This document shows positions 1-7,731 of a stretch of 64,000 nt of DNA, piece by piece (position 1 is the first letter of the stretch; each line of letters opens with the position of its first letter). The stretch spans positions 62,001 through 126,000 of the forward strand of contig JBKBIT010000010.1 of NCBI GenBank assembly GCA_046297455.1, given 5' to 3'. The stretch comes from ZYF759 sp046297455 (GTDB lineage Bacteria > Pseudomonadota > Alphaproteobacteria > Rhizobiales > Rhizobiaceae). Made by a program: the position numbers and the translations under genes. The notes beneath the pieces are model-generated. The model was not told the DNA's origin. It saw only the letters and a list, made by a program, of their open reading frames with translations, and made no database searches.

Positions 1-796
1 CCGCCACGAACAAAGTCGGCACCCTCAGCCGCTGCATGAATTCGGGGTCCTGAGCGCGTAGCGCAGCCGTGCAGGCGGCATGTAGCCAGCCGACAGTCGG
101 CTTGCCCGTACCCAGTTCCGGATGCGCCTCGTAGATGCCGAGATTGCGCTGGTAACGGTCGGGGTCGCTGGTCAGCTTGTTGGTCGCGAATGGCGCCGGC
201 CAATCGTTCTTGTCCCGCCCTGTCATGATTATCCTGCCAAGGCCGAAGAAACGCAGCAGACCCGCAAACTGCCTCGTGCCTGTCATCGACATCGGCAGAT
301 CGGTGAACTCGATGAGCGGAGCCGAAAGAACCATGCGCCGAACCCGGATCGCCAACTGCTTGTGCGCAAGCAATGCGATCAGCGCGCCCGTGGAGTGGCC
401 CAGCAGGTAGAATGGCGATCGGCAGTCAGGCAGCAGGATTTCCTGGAAGAAGGGTTCGATGTCGCGGAGATAGTCGTCGAAGCTGCGGACATAGCCACGC
501 TGAGACCCGCGAATGAGCCTGTCCGAGCCGCCCTGCCCCCGCCAGTCGAACATCGCCGTGCCAAAGCCGCGCGCGGCGAGATCGCGAATGGTCTCGAAAT
601 ATTTCTCGATACACTCGTTGCGACCGGCAAAGATGACGACGGTGCCCTTGAGTGGCCGGCCGGTTGCGCCGAAATGCGCATAGCGCAGCCGCTTTCCGTC
701 ACGCATGGTCAGCATGCCGGAATGGGCGTTTTCCGGGATCGGATTATCCGCCGTCTCGAAAAGCAGTCCGGTCTTGTCGTCGGTTGGGGCGAGCAT
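1..796 (-). CDS. Alpha/beta hydrolase, lysophospholipase (PldB)-like; C-terminus cut by window edge
   Basis: The leftward frame opens at an ATG at 796 and stays open to base 1, so only the first 265 codons are present. The translation shows an alpha/beta hydrolase: a GRNECIEKY segment after the first core strand, FDWRGQGGSD, and the nucleophile elbow GHSTG inside LLGHSTGALIAL. This arrangement is typical of the lysophospholipase L2/monoacylglycerol lipase group (Hydrolase_4), which hydrolyses lysophospholipids or monoglycerides at the inner membrane or in the cytosol. The catalytic Asp and His should lie beyond the edge. No signal peptide is visible. The Shine-Dalgarno is weak. The frame reads on the opposite strand from hsp20, so the two are divergently transcribed. 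The substrate cannot be told from sequence. Confidence 0.85.
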   Translation of the reverse strand, partial: MLAPTDDKTGLLFETADNPIPENAHSGMLTMRDGKRLRYAHFGATGRPLKGTVVIFAGRNECIEKYFETIRDLAARGFGTAMFDWRGQGGSDRLIRGSQRGYVRSFDDYLRDIEPFFQEILLPDCRSPFYLLGHSTGALIALLAHKQLAIRVRRMVLSAPLIEFTDLPMSMTGTRQFAGLLRFFGLGRIIMTGRDKNDWPAPFATNKLTSDPDRYQRNLGIYEAHPELGTGKPTVGWLHAACTAALRAQDPEFMQRLRVPTLFVA

Positions 797-892
797 GGGC
801 CGTTAGCCAGGATTGTGTGTCCCTGATAGAAAGCGACAGCGCCAAAAGCAAAGGAATTCGGCCACAGCCCCGATGGAAGGCTGAAACGAAAC

Positions 893-922
893 AGGCCGGA
901 AGCGACGTTGCGCTTCCGGCCT
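893..922 (-). terminator. Perfect 12-bp hairpin with T-rich flank on the minus strand
   Basis: Arms 893-904 and 911-922 are perfectly complementary around the loop ACGTTG. Read leftwards the hairpin is followed by TGTTTCGTTT, which resembles an intrinsic terminator. No leftward protein gene precedes it between 797 and 1231, so it either ends an unannotated small RNA or is a plain palindrome. Confidence 0.45.
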
Positions 923-1091
923 GGTCGAACCGGGAGGAAGGGACGATACACCCGGTCCGGCCTTGGTGACGATCAGCGGCCCCCTCTTCAGAAGCTGCCG
1001 TCGAACTCAATTCGATGAGTGAAGACTAGTCCGGTCGACCTGAACGCGGTCTGAGGCGCGTGTTCATCCTGCGTTCAGCTAATCGGCTGCT

Positions 1092-1120
1092 CTTGAAACC
1101 GGTTTTTCGGCTCCCCAAAT
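1092..1120 (+). promoter_or_regulatory. Sigma-32 (RpoH) heat-shock promoter of hsp20
   Basis: CTTGAAA at 1092-1098 and CCCCAAAT at 1113-1120, 14 bases apart, closely match the RpoH consensus (CTTGAAA, 11-16 bases, CCCCATNT). Transcription would start near 1127, directly before the first hairpin of the ROSE element. Promoter and leader therefore form one heat-shock control unit. Confidence 0.8.
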
Positions 1121-1127
1121 CTCTGGT

Positions 1128-1225
1128 GCGGTCGCCTAGAAGGGACCGCTGGACGCCAGGAAAAGCCACTGAGGTTTTCCGCTATCGGCGCCCACTACGC
1201 GATGTTCTTGCTAGATCAAGGAGAA
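1128..1225 (+). promoter_or_regulatory. ROSE-type RNA thermometer in the hsp20 leader
   Basis: Three hairpins can be drawn: 1128-1133 with 1144-1149; 1159-1164 with 1175-1180; and a 3' hairpin pairing TTCTTGCT (1205-1212) with AAGGAGAA (1218-1225). The last one buries the Shine-Dalgarno of hsp20. It shows the ROSE hallmark, a TTGCT strand facing AGGA with a bulged G (1210) and a U-G pair. ROSE elements of rhizobial small heat-shock genes block ribosome entry at low temperature and open on heating. Confidence 0.8.
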
Positions 1226-1231
1226 CCCCAA

Positions 1232-1696
1232 ATGCGTCACGTCGATTTTTCTCCCCTGTACCGTTCGACCGTCGGCTTCGACCGTCTCTTCAGCATGCTG
1301 GATTCCCTGGCCCAGCCCGACAATGGCCAGTCCTATCCGCCCTACAACATCGAGCGCACGGGCGAGGACGCCTACCGCATCACAATGGCAGTGGCCGGTT
1401 TCACCGAGCAGGAATTGTCCATTGATGCGCACCGCAATGTGCTGACGATCAAGGCCGAGAAGTCCGAAGAGCAGAAACAGGATGGCGAGCTGCTCTACCG
1501 TGGCATCGCCTCGCGCTCCTTCGAGCGTCGTTTCCAGCTCGCGGATCATGTCGAGGTCAAGGGCGCGCAGCTTCTGAACGGACTGCTGCACATCGATCTG
1601 CAGCGCAACATCCCCGAGGAGATGAAGCCGCGGAGCATCGCCATCAACGGCAAGGCCGCCCCCTCGAAGCAGATCGAGGCCAAGACCGAGAAGTAA
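1232..1696 (+). CDS. Small heat-shock protein, Hsp20/IbpA family
   Basis: A 154-residue cytosolic holdase chaperone that binds unfolding proteins in large oligomers until DnaK or ClpB refold them. The alpha-crystallin domain runs from about residue 37 to 125, starting at the IbpA-like stretch YPPYNIER and ending with NGLLHIDL. The C-terminal I-x-I oligomerisation motif is IAI at 136-138, followed by a short polar tail. An upstream in-frame ATG (1202) exists, but the ATG at 1232 is chosen because AAGGAGA lies just before it and the upstream ten codons fall inside the ROSE hairpin. The gene is monocistronic, with a heat-shock promoter, a thermometer and a strong terminator. Length and layout match the rhizobial class A small Hsps. 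Confidence 0.93.
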   Translation: MRHVDFSPLYRSTVGFDRLFSMLDSLAQPDNGQSYPPYNIERTGEDAYRITMAVAGFTEQELSIDAHRNVLTIKAEKSEEQKQDGELLYRGIASRSFERRFQLADHVEVKGAQLLNGLLHIDLQRNIPEEMKPRSIAINGKAAPSKQIEAKTEK

Positions 1697-1748
1697 GTCC
1701 GACGGGCAACGCCCGGACGGCCCGGATCTTGCGGCCGGAATTCATCGA

Positions 1749-1777
1749 GGCCCGCCTTTTGGCGGGCCTTTTCTTTT
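1749..1777 (+). terminator. Intrinsic terminator of hsp20
   Basis: An 8-bp perfect GC stem (1749-1756 with 1761-1768) with a TTTT loop is followed by the T-rich tract TTTTCTTTT. It lies about 50 bases after the hsp20 stop. Confidence 0.9.
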
Positions 1778-1857
1778 GCTGCCTGCTCCACCAACCGGTT
1801 TGACGCACGCATCACAGACGAATAGGCAGAAATGACCGTTTCGAGCGCGAGGCCCCG

Positions 1858-3018
1858 ATGACGCAGCTTCAAGAGACCCGCCGCATTCTGGCTGACCTCG
1901 TCGCCTTTCCGACCGTTTCGGCTGACAGCAATCTCGAACTGGTTGCATATGCCAGCGATCTCCTGTCCTCACTCGGGGCCAATATATCGCTGTCGCTCGA
2001 TTCATCGGGCGGCAAGGCGAATCTATTTGCCACGATCGGCGGCGAGCGCGATGGCGGCATCGTGCTCTCGGGCCACACAGACGTGGTGCCCGTGGAGGGA
2101 CAGGACTGGAGCAGCGATCCCTTCAACCTAGAGGAACGTGACGGGCGCCTTTTCGGTCGCGGCACCTGTGACATGAAGGGTTTCCTCGCCATCTGCCTGG
2201 CAATGGGACCGCGCTTTTCCGAGGCCGAACTGAAGCGCCCGCTGCATCTTGCCTTCACCTATGACGAGGAGGTGGGGTGCCTCGGTGGGCGGGCGCTGGT
2301 GGAAGAGCTGAAAAGCGCAGATTTCCGTCCTTCGGCGGTCATAGTCGGCGAGCCGACAATGATGCGCGTGATCGAAGGACACAAGGGCTGCCACGAATAT
2401 ACAACCGAATTCACGGGGCTGGAATGCCACGCATCGAGGCCCGATCTCGGGGTCAATGCGGTCGAATATGCGGCGCGCTACATTTCCCGGCTGATGGAAC
2501 TGGGGGAGGAAGTGAAACGCTTCGCTCCACCCAATTCACGCTTTGAACCGCCTTGGACCACCCTTCAGATCGGCCGCATCCAGGGCGGGATGGCGCGCAA
2601 CGTCGTTGCAGGCCAGTGCGAGGTGGAATGGGAGATGCGCCCAGTGATGGCGCGTGACGGCGACTTCGTGAAGAGCAGCATCCAGACATATGTCGAAGAG
2701 GTTCTGAAGCCAGAGATGCGGCGGATCTCGCCTGATGCCGACATTGTGACCCGAACGATCGGCGAAGTGGCGGGACTGCAGGTGGTCTCGGATTCAGAGG
2801 CGCGAGAAATCGTTGCCGAACTAACGGGCGGCAACGAGGCCGACGTCGTCTCGTTCGGCACGGAGGCCGGATTGTTTCAAGCCTGCGGGATTTCGACCGT
2901 CATATGCGGTCCGGGATCGATTGAGCAGGCGCACAAGCCGGATGAATTCATCGAGATCGCTCAACTCCAGGCCGGAATCGACATGGTCGAGGGGCTTCTG
3001 CAGAGGATGAGCGCGTAA
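1858..3018 (+). CDS. argE: Acetylornithine deacetylase (M20 family)
   Basis: Cytosolic two-metal M20 amidohydrolase that removes acetate from N2-acetylornithine in arginine synthesis. The 386-residue length is normal for ArgE. Metal and catalytic residues are visible: H73 and D75 in SGHTDVVP, D105 in GRGTCDMKGF, and the Glu pair 137-138 in TYDEEVGCLGG. The lid dimerisation domain lies at about 175-290. GEPTMMRVIEGHKGCHEY is a typical ArgE/DapE stretch, and the sequence resembles ArgE more than DapE. It stands alone, separated from hsp20 by a terminator and from the efflux genes by 221 bases. Many rhizobia make ornithine with ArgJ, so this paralogue could also serve as a catabolic N-acyl amino acid deacylase. 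Confidence 0.85.
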   Translation: MTQLQETRRILADLVAFPTVSADSNLELVAYASDLLSSLGANISLSLDSSGGKANLFATIGGERDGGIVLSGHTDVVPVEGQDWSSDPFNLEERDGRLFGRGTCDMKGFLAICLAMGPRFSEAELKRPLHLAFTYDEEVGCLGGRALVEELKSADFRPSAVIVGEPTMMRVIEGHKGCHEYTTEFTGLECHASRPDLGVNAVEYAARYISRLMELGEEVKRFAPPNSRFEPPWTTLQIGRIQGGMARNVVAGQCEVEWEMRPVMARDGDFVKSSIQTYVEEVLKPEMRRISPDADIVTRTIGEVAGLQVVSDSEAREIVAELTGGNEADVVSFGTEAGLFQACGISTVICGPGSIEQAHKPDEFIEIAQLQAGIDMVEGLLQRMSA

Positions 3019-3039
3019 AAAAAACACCGCTGGAGCATC

Positions 3040-3054
3040 GCCTACCGATTAGGC
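3040..3054. repeat. Short palindrome in the argE-efflux intergenic gap
   Basis: GCCTA-CCGAT-TAGGC is a 5-bp inverted repeat 22 bases after argE and about 185 bases before the efflux genes. No regulator gene is adjacent. It could be an operator or chance. The rest of the 221-base gap shows nothing else I recognise. Confidence 0.3.
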
Positions 3055-3239
3055 AAACGCGTCGAATTACCGATATTTAATCATTCCGCAGGTGCTAACC
3101 GAACGCGAAGCGGGCATAAAGGCAATCCAGACAATGCAGGGCTGCGTACCGTCTTAAAGTTCGGACCGGCTCCCATCCAGCCGCTTGCTCGCGGCTCCAT
3201 AACCCAGCGGTCGAATACCGGCCAAGCCAGGAGAACCCA

Positions 3240-4481
3240 ATGGCGGTTTGGAAACAGCTTGCACTCTGCGTCGTGGTGCTGGCCATCGCTGCCGTTGTCT
3301 GGCTCAGGTATCTTCCAGGTGCCGAGGAGAGACTGGCCAGTTGGGGCCTCGACTGGGTGCCGGTGGCGCAGCTTGGCGCGGGCTCCGAAGGCGCGGCAGG
3401 TGGGCCTCCCGGGCGTGGTCCAGGTGGTGGGCCGGGCGGACCTGGAGGTCCGGGTGGCGGTCCCGGAGGGCAGATGGGCGGTGTCATAACAGCGCCAGTC
3501 GTCAGCGCAACGATCAACGATCGCCTCTCGGCAATCGGCACGGGCCGTGCCCTTCGCTCGGTCCAGGTGACGCCATTCACCAGCGGCCGCCTGACGGAGA
3601 TTCTGGTGCGTTCGGGTACGACGCTCAAGGCCGGCGACGTCATCGCCAAGCTCGATTCCGAAGCAGAGGAAATTGCGCTCGACCGGGCCGCCATCGCTCT
3701 CGACGATGCACGGGCAAGGTTGCAACGGGTGGAATCGCTGCGCGCCTCCAATACGGCGACAACCGTGCAGGTAAACGAGGCCGAACTCGCTGTGCGCAAC
3801 GCGGAACTGGCACTGCGCGATGCAGAACTGGCCCTGGAACGACGCTCGATCGTTACTCCCATTGCAGGCGTAGTGGGCATCATCAGCGTCTCGGCCGGCA
3901 ATTACGTCACCTCACAGACCGAGATTGCGACGGTCGATGACCGATCCCAAATCCTGATCGACTTCTGGGTCCCAGAACGGTTCTCATCGCTGATCTCGAT
4001 CGGCACACCGCTGACAGCAACATCGGTCGCACGCATCAATGAGGTTTTCGAAGGTGAGGTGATCGCACTCGATAACCGCATTGACGAAGCCAGCCGCACC
4101 CTGCGCATTCAGGGCGGAATCGAGAATCCCGATGATACGCTTCGCGCGGGCATGTCGTTCCAGGTCGAACTGCGCTTTCCCGGCGAGAGCTTTCCCGCCG
4201 TCGATCCTCTCGCAATCCAATGGGGCACTGATGGAGCATTCGTCTGGGCCGTGCGCAACGGCATCGCAGAACGCACGCCTGTCCGCATCGTGCAGCGAGG
4301 CACTGACAGCGTTCTGGTCTCCGCAGATCTTCCCGAAGGGCTCGAGGTGGTGACAGAGGGCATTCACAATGTGCGTGAAGGCCGCGAGGTCCGCATTGCG
4401 AGCCCGCGTGGCAATGGACAGCCCCGCGAAACGGGAACCGAAGGCGCTCCCTCCGCACGCCTTCCCTCAAGCGGCTCATAG
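3240..4481 (+). CDS. RND efflux periplasmic adaptor (HlyD/MdtA-like membrane fusion protein)
   Basis: A 413-residue adaptor that would bridge the inner-membrane RND pump to an outer-membrane channel. Residues about 5-22 form the membrane anchor (CVVVLAIAAVVWL). A glycine/proline-rich low-complexity linker follows at about 56-78. Next come the biotinyl-lipoyl half-motifs (RLTEILVRSGTTLKAGDVIAKLDSE), an alpha-hairpin at about 140-200 with repeated AELAVRNAELALRDAELALE heptads, and the beta-barrel and membrane-proximal domains to about 380. The start at 3240 has GGAGAA just upstream. It lies 17 bases before the pump gene and is surely co-transcribed with it. No outer-membrane factor or regulator gene is nearby, so a TolC-type partner must be encoded elsewhere. 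Confidence 0.88.
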   Translation: MAVWKQLALCVVVLAIAAVVWLRYLPGAEERLASWGLDWVPVAQLGAGSEGAAGGPPGRGPGGGPGGPGGPGGGPGGQMGGVITAPVVSATINDRLSAIGTGRALRSVQVTPFTSGRLTEILVRSGTTLKAGDVIAKLDSEAEEIALDRAAIALDDARARLQRVESLRASNTATTVQVNEAELAVRNAELALRDAELALERRSIVTPIAGVVGIISVSAGNYVTSQTEIATVDDRSQILIDFWVPERFSSLISIGTPLTATSVARINEVFEGEVIALDNRIDEASRTLRIQGGIENPDDTLRAGMSFQVELRFPGESFPAVDPLAIQWGTDGAFVWAVRNGIAERTPVRIVQRGTDSVLVSADLPEGLEVVTEGIHNVREGREVRIASPRGNGQPRETGTEGAPSARLPSSGS

Positions 4482-4498
4482 CCGGTCAGGTTCCGACC

Positions 4499-7400
4499 AT
4501 GAAGATCAATCAGGCCATCTCCGGCGCCCAAACCGGCATCACCGCCCTGTTCATCCGCAGGCCCGTGCTGGCTTTCGTCATCAACACGCTGATTGCCGTC
4601 GCCGGTCTGGCAGCATGGTTCGGTGTCGAGGTCCGTGAACTCCCGGACGTCGACCGTCCCGTGATCACCATTACCGCCGATTTTCAGGGTGCCGCCGCCG
4701 AGACCATCGATCGGGAACTCACCGCCGTCATTGAGGGCGCCGTTGCGCGCGTACCCGGCGTCAACTCGATCTCTTCCACCTCGAATTTCGGCCGCAGCCG
4801 GGTGACCGTGGAATTCGATGACAGTGCCGATCTCGATGTGGCCGCATCCGATATGCGCGATGCGATCGGCCGCATCCAGAACCGGCTGCCGAGCGACTCG
4901 GAATTGCCCCGCATCATCAAGGCCGACGACAACGCACAGGCCGTGCTGCGCCTGTCGGTGACCTCCAGCACGATGAGCGTGCAGGACATGACGGTGCTGG
5001 TCGAGGACCAGATCGTCGACGCTCTGGCTTCGGTGGTCGGCGTCGCCGACGTCCAGGTATTCGGCGCCCGCGACAAGATCTTTCGCGTCGATGTCGATCA
5101 GGCGCGGCTGGCGAGCCTTGGATTGACGGTCGCCGACATCCGCAATGCTGTCGCCTCCATCGCGCTGGACGCGCCAGCCGGCTCGCTGACCAGCAACACT
5201 CAGGACCTCGTCGTGCGTGCGACGGCTTCCGTCACCACGCCGGAGCAGTTCCACAACCTCGTCATCCGCGACCGGATTCGCCTGGGCGACGTGGCCACCG
5301 TGACACTGGGCGGCGATATCGGCGAATCTCAGTTGCGGTCCAATGGCCAGACCGGCATCGGCCTCGGCATCATCCGCCAGGCACAATCCAACACGCTGGA
5401 GATATCGGAAGGTGTCCGTGCTGCCGTGGACCAGATCCGCAGCGCCCTGCCCGAAGGCGTGCAAATCCGCATAACCAGCGACGACGCGACCTTCATCAAT
5501 GGCGCAATTGAGGAAGTGCAGCTTGCCATCATGCTGGCAGTGGCCGCGGTGCTGTTGATCATCTTCGTCTTCCTGCGTGACCCGCGCGCCACCGTCATTC
5601 CCGCCGTCACCATGCCGGTCGCCCTGATCGGCACCATCGCCGCGATCTACCTGGCCGGCTTCTCGGTCAACATCCTGACGCTACTGGCGCTGGTGCTGGC
5701 CACCGGCCTCGTTGTCGACGACGCCATCGTGGTTCTGGAAAACATCGTGCGCCGCCGCAATGAGGGCATGGGCGCGCGGGCGGCCGCGGTTCATGGCACG
5801 CGCGAAGTCTTCTTCGCCATCCTGGCCACCACAGCCACGCTCATCGCCGTGTTCGTGCCGCTCTCGTTCCTGCCCGGACAAGCGGGTGGGCTTTTCCGCG
5901 AGTTCGGCTTCGTGCTGGCGATCGCCGTCTTCCTGTCGTCGATCGTGGCGCTGTCATTGTGTCCGATGCTTGCCTCCCGCCTGCTCAAGGCCCAGGAGCG
6001 TGGCGTCGAGCAGCGGGTCGGCCCGATAGCGCGCATGGGCGGCTGGCTTGCCGGTGGCTACCGCAGATCGCTGAGCATGGCACTGAACGCACCGCTGGTG
6101 GTCATCCTGGTATCGGTACTGTTCGCTGCAACCGCCTACGGTCTCTTCGGCACCATCCGCGCCGAGCTCACTCCACCAGAAGACCGTTCCGCCGCCTTCG
6201 TCCGGGTGTCGGCACCGCAGGGCGTCAGCATCGACTACCTCGCCACCCAGATGCGCGAGATGGAAGCGATGATCCAGCCGCTGCGCGATTCGGGCGAGAT
6301 AGAGGGCACCTTCTCGCTGGCTGGCTCCGGCGGGCAAAGCAATAGCGGTTTCCTGGTCATGACGCTGGCGCCGTGGCACGAGCGGGAGCGCTCCCAGCAG
6401 GAGATCATGGCCGAGATCAACCAGCGGCTTCAGGCGGTCCCCGGCGTGCGGGCCTTTGCCTTCCAGCCCAACAGTCTCGGCATCCGTGGCGCCGGCTCGG
6501 GCCTTCAGTTCGCAGTTGTCGGCAACAATTACGACGAATTGGGCCAAGCTGCTCTGGCCATCATCGAGGACATGGAAGGCGATCCGCGCTTCGTCGCGCC
6601 CAGGCTTTCCACCGACGCCACGCAGCCGCAGCTTTCGATTGCCATCGACCGCGAGCGGGCCTCCGACCTGGGGATCGACATCACCGGCATGGCGGAAGCG
6701 CTGCAGGCAATGCTCGACGGCCGCGAGATAGGACAGGTGTTCATCGACGATCGGTCCTATGCCGTGAAGCTGGTTTCGACCACCAACCCGATCAACGATC
6801 CGACCGACCTGGAAAACATCTTCCTGCGGGCCCGCGACGGCCGCTTCGTGCCGGTTTCAACGATCGCCACTATGACCGAACGCGCCGTACCGCCCGGGCT
6901 GGCGCGCGAACAGCAGCAGCGCTCGGTTGCCATCACGGCCAGTCTGGCCGGCGATGTCGCCCTGGGCGATGCGTTGGCGGCAGCGCAAACGATCGCGCAA
7001 CCGCATCTGCCGGCCGGAAGCAGGATCGTGCCGCTGGCGGAAGCCGCGACCCTGGGTGAGACCGCCAACGCCATGTTCATCATCATGGCATTCTCGCTGG
7101 TCATCATCCTTCTGGTCCTGGCAGCCCAGTTCGAGAGCTTCGTCTCTGCGGTCATCATCATCGCCACCGTGCCGCTGGGTCTTGCCTGCGCGGTGTTTGC
7201 GTTGCTCATCACCGGCACCAGCCTCAATGTCTACAGTCAGATAGGGCTCGTACTGCTCGTCGGCATAATGGCCAAGAACGGCATCCTCATCGTCGAGTTC
7301 GCCAATCAGCTGCGCGATCGCGGACGCGGCGTACGCGAGGCGGTAGAGGAAGCCTCGAATATCCGCCTGCGCCCTGTGGCCATGACCATGCTGTGCACCA

Positions 7401-7639
7401 TCGTGGGAGGCGTGCCGCTCGTCCTGGCTTCGGGCGCCGGCGCCGAGGCACGGATTGCGCTCGGCTGGGTCATCGTCGGCGGGCTGGGCCTGGCAACGAT
7501 CTCGACGCTTTATCTGACCCCGGTGGCCTATCTTCTCCTGGGTCGCTTCATCACGCCCAAGGTCGAGGAGGCAGCCAAACTCGACCGCGAGCTGGCCGAA
7601 GCGGCAGCGGCCGAAGAAGCCATGCAGCCGGCCGAATAG
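4499..7639 (+). CDS. RND efflux pump permease (HAE-1/AcrB-MdtB type)
   Basis: A 1046-residue proton-driven inner-membrane transporter, normal length for the hydrophobe/amphiphile efflux family. It has the expected plan: TM1 near the N-terminus (PVLAFVINTLIAVAGLAAW), a large porter/docking loop to about 330, TM2-6 with the TM4 proton-relay segment ATGLVVDDAIVVLENIVRR, a second porter loop at about 560-850, and TM8-12 ending in the GWVIVGGLGLATISTLYLTPV region. The double Asp of VVDDAIV is the known proton-coupling pair. The pairing with a single adaptor resembles MdtABC-like or MexF-like systems, but a heteromeric second pump gene is absent. The substrate is unknown; drugs, solvents or bile-like amphiphiles are typical. 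It ends at a bidirectional terminator shared with the convergent binding-protein gene. Confidence 0.92.
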   Translation: MKINQAISGAQTGITALFIRRPVLAFVINTLIAVAGLAAWFGVEVRELPDVDRPVITITADFQGAAAETIDRELTAVIEGAVARVPGVNSISSTSNFGRSRVTVEFDDSADLDVAASDMRDAIGRIQNRLPSDSELPRIIKADDNAQAVLRLSVTSSTMSVQDMTVLVEDQIVDALASVVGVADVQVFGARDKIFRVDVDQARLASLGLTVADIRNAVASIALDAPAGSLTSNTQDLVVRATASVTTPEQFHNLVIRDRIRLGDVATVTLGGDIGESQLRSNGQTGIGLGIIRQAQSNTLEISEGVRAAVDQIRSALPEGVQIRITSDDATFINGAIEEVQLAIMLAVAAVLLIIFVFLRDPRATVIPAVTMPVALIGTIAAIYLAGFSVNILTLLALVLATGLVVDDAIVVLENIVRRRNEGMGARAAAVHGTREVFFAILATTATLIAVFVPLSFLPGQAGGLFREFGFVLAIAVFLSSIVALSLCPMLASRLLKAQERGVEQRVGPIARMGGWLAGGYRRSLSMALNAPLVVILVSVLFAATAYGLFGTIRAELTPPEDRSAAFVRVSAPQGVSIDYLATQMREMEAMIQPLRDSGEIEGTFSLAGSGGQSNSGFLVMTLAPWHERERSQQEIMAEINQRLQAVPGVRAFAFQPNSLGIRGAGSGLQFAVVGNNYDELGQAALAIIEDMEGDPRFVAPRLSTDATQPQLSIAIDRERASDLGIDITGMAEALQAMLDGREIGQVFIDDRSYAVKLVSTTNPINDPTDLENIFLRARDGRFVPVSTIATMTERAVPPGLAREQQQRSVAITASLAGDVALGDALAAAQTIAQPHLPAGSRIVPLAEAATLGETANAMFIIMAFSLVIILLVLAAQFESFVSAVIIIATVPLGLACAVFALLITGTSLNVYSQIGLVLLVGIMAKNGILIVEFANQLRDRGRGVREAVEEASNIRLRPVAMTMLCTIVGGVPLVLASGAGAEARIALGWVIVGGLGLATISTLYLTPVAYLLLGRFITPKVEEAAKLDRELAEAAAAEEAMQPAE

Positions 7640-7658
7640 ACCCTCTCCACCTCAATGA

Positions 7659-7690
7659 AATGGCCGCGCGATCTGCATCGCGCGGCCATT
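7659..7690. terminator. Bidirectional intrinsic terminator between convergent operons
   Basis: A perfect 14-bp stem (7659-7672 with 7677-7690) and a CTGC loop lie between the RND pump stop (7639) and the ABC binding-protein stop (7732). Moderately T-rich sequence flanks it on both sides. Confidence 0.88.
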
Positions 7691-7731
7691 CATTTCTGTT
7701 CCGCCAGACGCTGCCAGAACGCGGCAGAAGC

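Noticed and set aside
3400..3480. Short GGT/GGC-rich repeated DNA resembling a tandem repeat array
   Set aside because: It encodes the Gly/Pro linker of the membrane fusion protein; period is codon-driven and irregular, so it is not a separate repeat element.
3081..3901. Two leftward frames covering the start of the RND adaptor
   Set aside because: They derive from the Gly/Pro-rich linker read backwards (Pro/Gly runs), while the forward frame shows an adaptor with anchor, lipoyl and barrel parts.
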